Below, piece by piece: positions 1-6,279 of a stretch of 7,114 nucleotides of DNA (positions within the stretch are counted from its first letter, which is position 1; each line of letters starts with the position of its first letter). The stretch lies in assembly GCA_018894775.1 (NCBI GenBank), contig JAHIPG010000296.1, positions 1 through 7,114 of the forward strand. Reading direction: 5' to 3'. The notes under the pieces were generated by a model. That model was not told the origin of the DNA, made no database searches, and saw nothing but the letters and a program-made list of their open reading frames with translations. This DNA comes from Nanobdellota archaeon (GTDB lineage: Archaea > Nanobdellota > Nanobdellia > SCGC-AAA011-G17 > VGLX01). The translations under genes and the position numbers were made by a program.

Positions 1-159
1 GATAAGATAAAAAATGTTTTAGGCTTTGAGCCGAAGTATACTATTGAGGATGCTGTTCAGAGTCTTATTGAGGCATATAATAAAGGGTTGATAACGGATG
101 GATTAAACAACCCGTTGTATCACAATATCAAGATGATGCAAAAGGTTAAGTTGGAGTGA
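1..159 (+). CDS. NAD-dependent epimerase/dehydratase (sugar nucleotide), C-terminal fragment
   Basis: This is the 3' end of a gene cut by the window's left edge. Frame 1 is open from the first base to TGA at 157-159 and gives 52 residues. The fragment contains LGFEPKYTIEDAVQSLIEAY, followed by a Lys-Gly-Leu-Ile-type turn and a PLYHNIK segment near the end. This pattern ('G-[WF]-x-P-x-x-[ST]-[IV]-E-[ED]-[GA]-[IV]' then a helix and a short tail ending in Y-x-N-x-K) is typical of the C-terminus of extended SDRs that epimerise or dehydrate nucleotide sugars. The cofactor-binding and catalytic parts lie outside the window, so reaction and substrate cannot be told. It ends 4 nt before the next gene and shares its cluster with at least three other SDR enzymes. 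The family call rests on a short C-terminal stretch and is moderately sure. Confidence 0.65.
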   Translation, partial: DKIKNVLGFEPKYTIEDAVQSLIEAYNKGLITDGLNNPLYHNIKMMQKVKLE

Positions 160-163
160 AAGT

Positions 164-1042
164 GTGAAAAAGAAACTTAAAATGGTCATAACGGGCGGTG
201 GCTCTGGAATAGGTGCTGAAATAGCAAAATTATTGGGCAAAGATGGACATTCAGTAGCAATATGTGGTCGGAGAGAAAACAGGTTGAGAGAAGTAGCCGA
301 AATTGACAAAGACATTATATATTTTGTTTGTGATGTCTCTAAAGAGAAAGATGTAAAATCATTTGTAAATTTTGTAAAAAATAGGTTTGGATATGTTGAT
401 GTAGTGATAAACTGCGCGGGTGTGTTTGGAGATATTGGTAGATTTGATACTACCAGCTCGAGAAAATGGAAAAAAACATTTGAGATTAATACCTATGGTA
501 TATATCTAATAACAAAGCATTTTCTCCCATTACTTTTAAAATCGGATATGAAAAAAATAATAAATTTCTCAGGTGGTGGTGCTTTTAGCCCATTTCCGAA
601 TTACAGCGCATACGCTGTATCGAAAACGGCAGCAGTACGATTCTCTGAGAATATAGCGGTTGAACTTGCTGATTTGGGAGTGCGGGTAAATTGTATTGCT
701 CCGGGTTTCGTAGCAACAGAATTACATGATGATACATTAAAGGCCGGTAGAAAGAAAGCAGGCAAACAATATGAACTCACAAAAAAGAAACTGAAAGAAA
801 GAAGTGGAACGCCAATTGATAGAGTGGTTGAATGCGTAAAATTTCTCATTTCGGATGAATCTAATGAGTTAACAGGGAAAACTATAAGTGCAAATTTTGA
901 TAGATGGAATATGAAGGAGTTCGGAGAATCTATAGATGAGATAAATTCTTCTGAACTTTACACACTAAGAAGAATAAACCTTATAAATTTAGACATGAAT
1001 AATAATCTCAGGAAGAAATTGATGAAAGTCCAGAAGGGGTGA
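164..1042 (+). CDS. Classical SDR-family NAD(P)-dependent oxidoreductase with C-terminal extension
   Basis: Cytosolic short-chain dehydrogenase/reductase of 292 residues that should reduce a ketone or oxidise a hydroxyl with NAD(P)H. The cofactor motif TGGGSGIG is at residues 10-17, CDV at 56-58 and NCAG at 83-86, with Asn109. The catalytic residues are Ser136 and the pair Tyr150/Lys154 (YAVSK), and the PG turn is at 180-181. The GRR at 35-37 after the second strand suggests NADP(H) preference (inference). Classical SDRs end near 250 residues. This one continues about 45 residues after the usual 'LTGKTISA' end (237-244), including YTLRRI at 266-271; I recall a similar tail in some SDRs of sugar clusters, but from memory only. 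The start is GTG at 164, preferred because GGAG at 153-156 sits 7 nt upstream. The in-frame ATG at 182 lacks a good site and would leave almost nothing before the glycine motif. The substrate is probably the keto sugar made by this cluster. Confidence 0.9.
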   Translation: MKKKLKMVITGGGSGIGAEIAKLLGKDGHSVAICGRRENRLREVAEIDKDIIYFVCDVSKEKDVKSFVNFVKNRFGYVDVVINCAGVFGDIGRFDTTSSRKWKKTFEINTYGIYLITKHFLPLLLKSDMKKIINFSGGGAFSPFPNYSAYAVSKTAAVRFSENIAVELADLGVRVNCIAPGFVATELHDDTLKAGRKKAGKQYELTKKKLKERSGTPIDRVVECVKFLISDESNELTGKTISANFDRWNMKEFGESIDEINSSELYTLRRINLINLDMNNNLRKKLMKVQKG

Positions 1043-1045
1043 AAT

Positions 1046-2035
1046 ATGGAAAAGGTAGCGGTAATAGGGAGCAATTCGTTTTCAGGAAGTCATTTTGTAG
1101 ATTTTATATTAGAGGAAACAGATGCAAAAGTTATAGGCATAAGTCGGTCGCTGGAAAAGCATCCAGTATTTTTGCCATATAAAAGATGGAAGACGAAAAG
1201 ATTCAAGTTTTATCAGATGGACATAAACAAAGATTTAAATCATATAATAGAGTTGTTTGATAGAGAGAGACCTGATGTAATAGTCAATTTTGCTGCACAA
1301 AGTGAAGTAGGGCCTAGTTGGAAAAAACCTGAACAATGGTTTAGAACAAACTGTCTAGGAATTGTTAAACTTACTTATAAATTGAAAGATAAAAAATATA
1401 TAGAGAAGTATGTTCAAATTTCGTCGCCAGAGGTTTATGGAACGTGTGATAGAATCAAAGAAACCAACACCTATTATGATCCAAGTACACCATATGCAGC
1501 ATCTAAAGCCGCTGGAGATTTATTCCTATTTGTTCTTGCGAAGAATTTTGGATTTCCATTAGTTATGATTCGATCCACAAATGTTTATGGACCCCATCAA
1601 CAATTATTTAAGATAATTCCGAGAAGCGTTATCTATATAAAATCCGGACGAAAAATTCCGTTACATGGTGGTGGAAAAGCAGTTAAGTCTTTTATATACA
1701 TTAGAGATGTTTGTGATGGAATATACAGGGCAATTGAAAAAGGAAAGATAGGTGAAATATATCATTTCTCACCCCCACGAGGATACTCTGTGAGAAATAT
1801 TGTTGAAACAATATCAAAGAAGATGGGAGTAAAGTTTAATGAAGTTACAGAAGTCGTTAGTGAAAGATTGGGACAGGATGCAATGTATGTTATAGATTCA
1901 AGAAAAGCTAAGAACGGGTTGGGATGGAGACCAACAACACCGATTGATGAAGGGATTGACCAGATAATTGAATGGGTAAACAGCAATTGGAAAGTGATTG
2001 CTCATCAACCTCTGGAATATATCCATAAACCTTGA
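1046..2035 (+). CDS. Extended SDR: probable NDP-sugar 4,6-dehydratase (GDP-mannose / dTDP-glucose type)
   Basis: NAD-dependent epimerase/dehydratase of 329 residues, expected to convert a nucleotide hexose to its 4-keto-6-deoxy form using tightly bound NAD+. The N-terminal Rossmann motif reads GSNSFSG (8-14), so the middle glycine of GxxGxxG is Ser11. NFAAQS (81-86) resembles GDP-mannose 4,6-dehydratases more than RmlB. The active site holds ISSPEVYG (125-132) with Ser127 and Glu129, and Tyr150/Lys154 (YAASK). RmlB has Thr-Asp-Glu here and GMD Thr/Ser-Ser-Glu; this protein has Ser-Pro-Glu, keeping the general-base Glu but lacking the Asp acid. NVYGP (179-183), RSVIY, LHGGG (206-210) and an IRDV block (219-222) are family landmarks. 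It ends in LEYIHKP. The start is ATG at 1046, with AGGGGTGA (1035-1042) just upstream. It lies 3 nt after the SDR gene. The nucleotide (GDP, dTDP, CDP or UDP) and exact reaction cannot be read; an epimerase or decarboxylase of the same superfamily is possible. Confidence 0.85.
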   Translation: MEKVAVIGSNSFSGSHFVDFILEETDAKVIGISRSLEKHPVFLPYKRWKTKRFKFYQMDINKDLNHIIELFDRERPDVIVNFAAQSEVGPSWKKPEQWFRTNCLGIVKLTYKLKDKKYIEKYVQISSPEVYGTCDRIKETNTYYDPSTPYAASKAAGDLFLFVLAKNFGFPLVMIRSTNVYGPHQQLFKIIPRSVIYIKSGRKIPLHGGGKAVKSFIYIRDVCDGIYRAIEKGKIGEIYHFSPPRGYSVRNIVETISKKMGVKFNEVTEVVSERLGQDAMYVIDSRKAKNGLGWRPTTPIDEGIDQIIEWVNSNWKVIAHQPLEYIHKP

Positions 2036-2036
2036 A

Positions 2037-2042
2037 GGGGGG
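2037..2042 (+). promoter_or_regulatory. G-run ribosome binding site that fixes the ADH start
   Basis: Six consecutive G residues follow AA directly after the upstream TGA and end 3 nt before ATG 2046. The spacing is short but this is the only SD-like sequence nearby. It favours ATG 2046 over an in-frame TTG at 1998, which would overlap the upstream gene by 38 nt and add 16 residues unlike any MDR N-terminus. A homopolymer of six Gs is also a possible slippage or sequencing-error site, but it lies between genes and affects no frame. Confidence 0.6.
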
Positions 2043-2045
2043 AAA

Positions 2046-3155
2046 ATGAAAACAAGAACAGTAGTATTATATGAATTAAACAAACCGCTTGTTATAGAAG
2101 AACTTGAGATACCCAAATTGAAACAGGGGCAGGTATTAGTGAAAATAATGTATGCAGGTATATGTCGAAGTCAGCTGAATGAGATAAAAGGAAAAAAAGG
2201 TGTGGATAAATATTTACCGCACACACTTGGTCATGAGGCGGGTGCTATTGTAGAAGAAGTAGGTGAAAATGTTACCAAAGTTAATGAAGGCGACCATGTA
2301 GTACTTTCTTGGATTAAGGATAGGGAAACAGTGAATATGGTCAGGACGGGTACGCATTCAGTTAGAGCAGAAGTACATTCTGGTGGGATAGATGCGGGTG
2401 GCACGAAGTATAGAAATAAGGAAGGGAAGATAATTAATGCTGGAGGTGTTACTACATTTGGTAAATATTCGGTGGTTTCGGAGAATAGAGTTACAAAGAT
2501 TGACAAAAGAATGCCGCTTGATAAATCAGCATTGTTAGGTTGTGCTATACCAACTGGTGGTGGAATTATAATTCATCAGATAAAACCTACGCCGGGAGAT
2601 AGTATCGCGATAATAGGAGCTGGTGGTGTAGGGACAAGCGCTATTTTGTTATCGTCAGTAATGGGTTGTAGCCCAATAATAGTTGTTGACATAAATGAGA
2701 AGAAACTTGATTTTGCTCATGAATTAGGCGCAACAGATATGATTAATGCTAAGGAAGAAGATTTTGTGCCAAAGATTTTAGAGTTGACTAACGGGAAAGG
2801 TGTTGACTATGCTGTGGAAGCAGTTGGTTCAAAAGAGACTATAGAAAAGTCGTTTGCTTCAGTTAAATGGGATGGCGGGTTAGTTGTGATAGGGGGTAAT
2901 CCACCAAGTGAACAGAAAATTAGTATAGACCCATTTGATTTGAAAGGAAAACTTATTACAGGTAGTTGGGGTGGATTGACTGTACCACATATAGATATCC
3001 CAAAATATGTAAACCTTTATTTATCTGGTAAATTGAAACTTGATGAGTTAATTACGGACAGGTTCAGGTTTGATGAGATAAATAAAGCATTTGAACTTCT
3101 TGATAGAGGCAAAATAGTTGGTCGAGCGATTCTTGAAATTAATAAAGAGGCATAA
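2046..3155 (+). CDS. Zinc-type (MDR) alcohol dehydrogenase lacking the structural zinc site
   Basis: Medium-chain dehydrogenase of 369 residues, which oxidises an alcohol or reduces a carbonyl with NAD(H). The N-terminal GroES-like catalytic domain carries the expected catalytic zinc ligands Cys40 (AGICRS), His63 (GHEAG) and, by position, Cys166 (LGCAIPTG). The Rossmann motif GAGGVG is at 191-196, and Asp215 at the end of the next strand favours NAD(H) over NADP(H). The structural-zinc loop, which carries four Cys in classical ADHs, is present in length (about 90-135) but has no cysteine; the whole protein has only Cys40, Cys166 and Cys208. That loop is instead rich in Gly, Arg and Val. The start is ATG 2046 after a G-run. 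The stop is 1 nt before the transketolase gene, so coupled translation is likely. In this setting it probably interconverts hydroxyl and keto groups on the cluster's sugar, either preparing a ketone for carbon transfer or reducing the product. That role is inference. Confidence 0.9.
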   Translation: MKTRTVVLYELNKPLVIEELEIPKLKQGQVLVKIMYAGICRSQLNEIKGKKGVDKYLPHTLGHEAGAIVEEVGENVTKVNEGDHVVLSWIKDRETVNMVRTGTHSVRAEVHSGGIDAGGTKYRNKEGKIINAGGVTTFGKYSVVSENRVTKIDKRMPLDKSALLGCAIPTGGGIIIHQIKPTPGDSIAIIGAGGVGTSAILLSSVMGCSPIIVVDINEKKLDFAHELGATDMINAKEEDFVPKILELTNGKGVDYAVEAVGSKETIEKSFASVKWDGGLVVIGGNPPSEQKISIDPFDLKGKLITGSWGGLTVPHIDIPKYVNLYLSGKLKLDELITDRFRFDEINKAFELLDRGKIVGRAILEINKEA

Positions 3156-3156
3156 T

Positions 3157-3993
3157 ATGGATTTGGAAAGTATCGTAAAGGAAATAAGAAAAAAAGTGCT
3201 GATAATGTGTTATCATGCAGGTGGGGGTCATGTTGCACCATCTTTTTCCTGTGTTGAACTATTGATTGCATTATATTTTAAGATATTAAGAATTGATAAA
3301 AACAATTATAATAATGATGATAGAGATAGATTTATTTTGAGTAAAGGACATGCATCTGCATTGTTATATGCAATACTTGCAGAAAAGGGGTTCATAGATA
3401 AAAATATTTTGAATACATTCTGTCAAAAAGATAGTATACTTGGCGGTCATCCAGAAAAACATTTGGTTCATGGGGTTGAGATGTCAACAGGTTCATTAGG
3501 TCATGGATTATCTTATGGGGCAGGCATAGCATTAGCAGGAAAAATCAATAAAAAGTCATACAGAGTGTTTGCATTACTAAGTGATGGAGAATGCCAAGAG
3601 GGTTCGGTTTGGGAAGCTGCGTTATTTGCTTCACATCATAAGTTAGACCATTTAATCGCCATAGTTGACCATAACAAACTTCAATCTCTTGATAAAGTCG
3701 ATAATATTCTTACACTAAATCCATTTGTAGAAAAATGGCAATCGTTTGGCTGGGAAGTAAGAGAAATCAACGGCCATAATATGAAAGAGATAATAGATGT
3801 CTTAGAGAAAATACCGTTTTCAAAGAATAAGCCGAGCGTTGTTATCGCGCACACAATTAAAGGAAAAGGTGTGTCATTTATGGAAAATAATCCAATCTGG
3901 CATTATCGTATACCGCATACAAAAGAGGAATGGGAAATTGCGTGTAAGGAGTTAGGAATAGATAAAAGTGAATTTAGAGAAGTGTTCAAATGA
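3157..3993 (+). CDS. Transketolase, N-terminal (ThDP-binding) subunit of a split enzyme
   Basis: First half of a two-gene transketolase, 278 residues, which binds the diphosphate of thiamine diphosphate through Mg2+. Landmarks are GGGHVAPSFS (22-31), SKGHAS (62-67), a GGHPE segment (96-100), STGSLGHGLS (110-119) and the ThDP motif SDGECQEGSVWEA (142-154) through Asn173. Asp143 and Asn173 are the expected metal ligands; the first position of the GDG signature is Ser. HTIKGKG (232-238) closes the domain. The set matches transketolases rather than pyruvate dehydrogenase E1 alpha or DXS. Split transketolases are known in archaea and many bacteria. The start is ATG 3157, with AAAGAGG (3144-3150) 6 nt upstream; an in-frame upstream start at 3118 would run inside the ADH gene. 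It overlaps its partner by 4 nt (ATGA), so balanced synthesis is expected. The cluster suggests a dedicated two-carbon transfer on sugars rather than housekeeping use, but that is not provable here. Confidence 0.93.
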   Translation: MDLESIVKEIRKKVLIMCYHAGGGHVAPSFSCVELLIALYFKILRIDKNNYNNDDRDRFILSKGHASALLYAILAEKGFIDKNILNTFCQKDSILGGHPEKHLVHGVEMSTGSLGHGLSYGAGIALAGKINKKSYRVFALLSDGECQEGSVWEAALFASHHKLDHLIAIVDHNKLQSLDKVDNILTLNPFVEKWQSFGWEVREINGHNMKEIIDVLEKIPFSKNKPSVVIAHTIKGKGVSFMENNPIWHYRIPHTKEEWEIACKELGIDKSEFREVFK

Positions 3994-4931
3994 GAAATGC
4001 GTATTTAGATGCATTGTATGAGCTGGCAAAGAATAATAAAAATGTCATAGCATTGGTAGCAGATATCGGTGCTATAGTTTACGATAAATACAGAGAAGAT
4101 TTTCCAGACAGGTTTATAAACTGTGGAGTGGCAGAATCAAATATGATAACGGTAGCTGCAGGTCTGGCATCATGTGGTAAGGTACCGTTTACTTATACAA
4201 TCACACCGTTTATAACCATGCGGACTTATGAACAGATAAGAGATGATGTATGTTTACATAATGCAAACGTGAAGATAGTAGGTGTAGGTGCAGGACTTCG
4301 TTACAGCACGTTAGGACCAACCCATCATGCGATTGAAGATATTGCGATAATGAAAACATTGCCAAACATGAAAATAATTTCACCATGTGATCCTATAGAA
4401 TCAAAAATGGCAACATTTGCAATGGCAGAAATTAAAGGGCCAGTATATTTCAGGATAGGAACTGGAGGTGAGCCACGAATCTACGATAGCAGTTACAAAT
4501 ATCAGTTTGGAAAAGGCGTAGTTATGCGAGGGGGTAGTGATGCAACGATAATTGCTACAGGAGGAATAGTTTACGATGCTATAAAAGCATCAGAAGAATT
4601 AGAAAAAGAGAATATTAGTACGAGGGTTATCAATATCCATACAATTAAACCTATAGATAAAGAAATTATAATTAAATCAGCAAGAGATACCGGGATTATT
4701 GTCACAGTAGAAGAACATAACATAGAAGGCGGGTTCGGAGAAAGCGTAGCATCAGTGATTCTTGAAAATTATAATCACCAAGTTAAATTCAAAAGATTAG
4801 GTATAAAGGATTGTTTTTGTTCATACTACGGAAGTCATCAGGAATTAAAATCCCATTTTGGTATAGGGAAAAAAGATATGGTCAGGGAAGTTAAAAACCT
4901 TTATAAGCAAAAAATACATATAGGGGAGTGA
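3990..4931 (+). CDS. Transketolase, C-terminal (pyrimidine-binding) subunit of a split enzyme
   Basis: Second half of the split transketolase, 313 residues. The pyrimidine-binding domain (about 1-170) contains VADIG (23-27), GVAESNM (46-52) with Glu49 as the conserved glutamate that activates the aminopyrimidine ring of ThDP, a YEQIRDDV block (80-87), GPTHHAIEDIA (109-119) and PVYFRIG (151-157). The transketolase C-terminal domain (about 180-310) contains ATIIATGG (185-192), EEHNIEGGFGE (241-251) and a final GIGKKD (291-296). Together with the preceding protein it totals 591 residues, slightly shorter than single-chain transketolases (about 620-680) and typical of the split form. ATG 3990 overlaps the upstream stop as ATGA, and GAGAAG (3977-3982) is a modest SD 7 nt upstream. 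Both halves carry complete domains and the protein starts at a natural helix, so this is a real gene split and not a frameshifted single gene. Donor and acceptor sugars are unknown. Confidence 0.93.
   Translation: MRNAYLDALYELAKNNKNVIALVADIGAIVYDKYREDFPDRFINCGVAESNMITVAAGLASCGKVPFTYTITPFITMRTYEQIRDDVCLHNANVKIVGVGAGLRYSTLGPTHHAIEDIAIMKTLPNMKIISPCDPIESKMATFAMAEIKGPVYFRIGTGGEPRIYDSSYKYQFGKGVVMRGGSDATIIATGGIVYDAIKASEELEKENISTRVINIHTIKPIDKEIIIKSARDTGIIVTVEEHNIEGGFGESVASVILENYNHQVKFKRLGIKDCFCSYYGSHQELKSHFGIGKKDMVREVKNLYKQKIHIGE
4923..4928 (+). promoter_or_regulatory. Ribosome binding site that decides the methyltransferase start
   Basis: GGGGAG lies across the end of the transketolase gene, 8 nt before ATG 4937. 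The upstream in-frame GTG at 4928 begins on the last base of this motif and so could not use it. This makes ATG 4937 the better start, giving a protein beginning Met-Ala-Tyr-Ile, three residues shorter than the longest reading frame. Confidence 0.65.
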
Positions 4932-4936
4932 TAGAT

Positions 4937-5596
4937 ATGGCATATATAGATTTTGTATCAAAGATACATAAAAAAACAAAAAGAAATTATTTGGAAAGAA
5001 TGACTAATGAAAAACCTGAAATAATCGAAATCGCAAAGAAATATGATTACGAGTACTGGGATGGTGATAGGAAATACGGATACGGTGGTTTTCGATATGA
5101 TGGTAGATGGCGACCAGTAGCAGAGGATATAGCAAAACATTATAATCTCAAATCCGGGGATAGTATTCTTGACGTAGGTTGTGGCAAAGCATTCTTGTTA
5201 TACGAGTTCACGCAAGCAGTACCGGGAATAAAAGTGAGTGGAATAGATATGTCAAAATATGCTATAGAACACGCAAAAGAAGAAGTTAAACCATATTTAA
5301 GGGTTGGGTTAGCACAGGACTTACCTTATGAGGATCACTCTTTTGACCTTGTTATTTCGATAAACACAATCCATAACACCTATATCTGGGATGTGAAAAA
5401 ACAAATTCAAGAGATTGAGCGTGTCGGCAAAAAACACAAATATCTTGTAACCGAAGCATATCGAAATGAAAGGGAGAAATTTAATCTTATGTGCTGGGTT
5501 TTAACCGGAGAGTGTTTCTTTCATAAGGATGAATGGGAATGGTTATATAAAGAGTTTGGATATACGGGAGATTATTCGTTTATATACTTTGAATAA
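4937..5596 (+). CDS. Class I SAM-dependent methyltransferase with Tyr/Gly/Asp-rich N-terminal block
   Basis: Soluble methyltransferase of 219 residues. The SAM-binding motif I is ILDVGCGKAF (77-86), with the acidic residue ending strand 2 at Asp104 (SGIDMS). LPYEDHSFDLVIS (129-141) is the usual motif before strand 4, followed by INTIHN (142-147). An unusual block, residues 39-58, is packed with Tyr, Gly, Asp and Arg: EYWDGDRKYG followed by a second GYGG-type repeat and RYDGRW. The C-terminus ends YSFIYFE after a Trp-rich helix (EWEWLYKEFGY, 199-209). I recall this block and ending as features of a conserved methyltransferase family found in sugar clusters, but no characterised member comes to mind, so the acceptor atom is unknown. 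The start is ATG 4937. It follows the transketolase gene by 5 nt, which suggests it acts on the product of that step. A non-methylating SAM-fold role cannot be excluded. Confidence 0.85.
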   Translation: MAYIDFVSKIHKKTKRNYLERMTNEKPEIIEIAKKYDYEYWDGDRKYGYGGFRYDGRWRPVAEDIAKHYNLKSGDSILDVGCGKAFLLYEFTQAVPGIKVSGIDMSKYAIEHAKEEVKPYLRVGLAQDLPYEDHSFDLVISINTIHNTYIWDVKKQIQEIERVGKKHKYLVTEAYRNEREKFNLMCWVLTGECFFHKDEWEWLYKEFGYTGDYSFIYFE

Positions 5597-5619
5597 CATT
5601 ACAAAGAGAGGTTTGTAGT

Positions 5620-6279
5620 ATGTCCAAAGATAGGTGGAAGAACGTTAAAGAGTACATAAGTGCAGAAAGAATAGAGATCGGGCCTTACTTTACCTATAAT
5701 CTTTTGCACGAACCCAGACATCTCCTTTTCACATTTTCTAGATACAAATTTGCCGCCAGACTTATTGGTGAGTACCCAAAAATAACTATTTTAGATTTAG
5801 GATGCAATGAAGGACTGAGTACATTATTATTAGCAGAAAATGGACATAACGTTACAGGTGTGGATTCTGATGGCGGCGCTATTAACTGGGCTAAATCTAA
5901 ATTAGAGTGTAAAAATATTAGTTTCATTCATGACAATTTCATGGGAAAAAAATATTGCAAATTTGATGCAATCGTTTCAATAGATGTTATTGAGCATATT
6001 CCCAAGAAACAGGAAAAAAAGTTCTTTGAGACAGTGACAAGTAATTTAAGGGATGACGGATACTGTATAATAGGCACACCAAACATTACTGCATCACAAT
6101 ACAGTTCTGAACCAAGCAAAATTGGGCATGTAAATTTATTCAGTGCAGAAAGACTCAGAAAGACAATGAGAAATTACTTCAAAAACGTTTTTCTATTTTG
6201 TATGAATGATGAAGTTGTACATACTGGTTTTTATCCGATGGTTCATTATTTGATGGTATTAGGTGTATCAAAAAGGTGA
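5620..6279 (+). CDS. Class I SAM-dependent methyltransferase (UbiG/Methyltransf_11-like), paralog A
   Basis: Methyltransferase-fold protein of 219 residues. Motif I is ILDLGCNEGLS (57-67), with Asn63 where many members have the central Gly. Asp82 in VDSDGG is the expected ribose-binding acid. SIDVIEHI (120-127) is the DVIEH motif shared with UbiG-like O-methyltransferases, and GTPN (152-155) and GHVNLFSAERL (169-179) are further UbiG-like landmarks. About 45 N-terminal residues precede the Rossmann core and include SRYKFA (40-45), shared with the next gene. The start is ATG 5620, with GAGAGG at 5606-5611, 8 nt upstream. The preceding 23-nt gap is the largest in the window and too small for a promoter. 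The protein is about half identical by eye to the product of the following gene, which it overlaps. It probably O-methylates a sugar hydroxyl in this cluster (inference); N- or C-methylation is not excluded. Confidence 0.87.
   Translation: MSKDRWKNVKEYISAERIEIGPYFTYNLLHEPRHLLFTFSRYKFAARLIGEYPKITILDLGCNEGLSTLLLAENGHNVTGVDSDGGAINWAKSKLECKNISFIHDNFMGKKYCKFDAIVSIDVIEHIPKKQEKKFFETVTSNLRDDGYCIIGTPNITASQYSSEPSKIGHVNLFSAERLRKTMRNYFKNVFLFCMNDEVVHTGFYPMVHYLMVLGVSKR
6273..6279 (+). promoter_or_regulatory. AAGGTGA ribosome binding site, leaves the next start ambiguous
   Basis: AAGGTGA matches the anti-SD complement well and spans the end of the upstream gene. It overlaps the GTG at 6276 but lies 5 nt before an in-frame TTG at 6285. 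Either GTG 6276 is used, with AGGTG at 6261-6265 as a more distant site 10 nt upstream, or translation begins at TTG 6285, three codons later. Confidence 0.45.

Noticed and set aside
601..849. Antisense open frame inside the classical SDR gene
   Set aside because: It lies wholly within a gene with full SDR motifs, is Ser/Phe-rich as expected for the complement of AT-rich coding DNA, and has no recognisable domain or upstream SD.
1998..2045. N-terminal extension of the alcohol dehydrogenase from TTG 1998
   Set aside because: It would overlap the upstream gene by 38 nt, has no SD, and adds 16 residues ahead of a normal MDR N-terminus at ATG 2046.
2231..2506. Antisense open frame inside the alcohol dehydrogenase gene
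   Set aside because: It is a shadow of a gene with clear zinc and NAD motifs; the translation has no family features.
3980..4000. Frameshift splitting a single-chain transketolase
   Set aside because: Each half has complete domains, the second has its own ATG and a modest SD, and two-gene transketolases are a known arrangement. The 4-nt ATGA overlap is ordinary operon coupling.
3157..4931. Pyruvate dehydrogenase E1 alpha/beta pair or DXP synthase
   Set aside because: Motifs such as SKGHAS, STGSLGHGLS, DGECQEG, HTIKGKG and GVAESNM are of the transketolase type. E1 alpha/beta have different signatures and DXS is normally one chain.
5597..5619. Internal promoter or terminator in the largest intergenic gap
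   Set aside because: The 23-nt gap holds an SD (GAGAGG) but no hairpin with T-run and not enough room for promoter elements.
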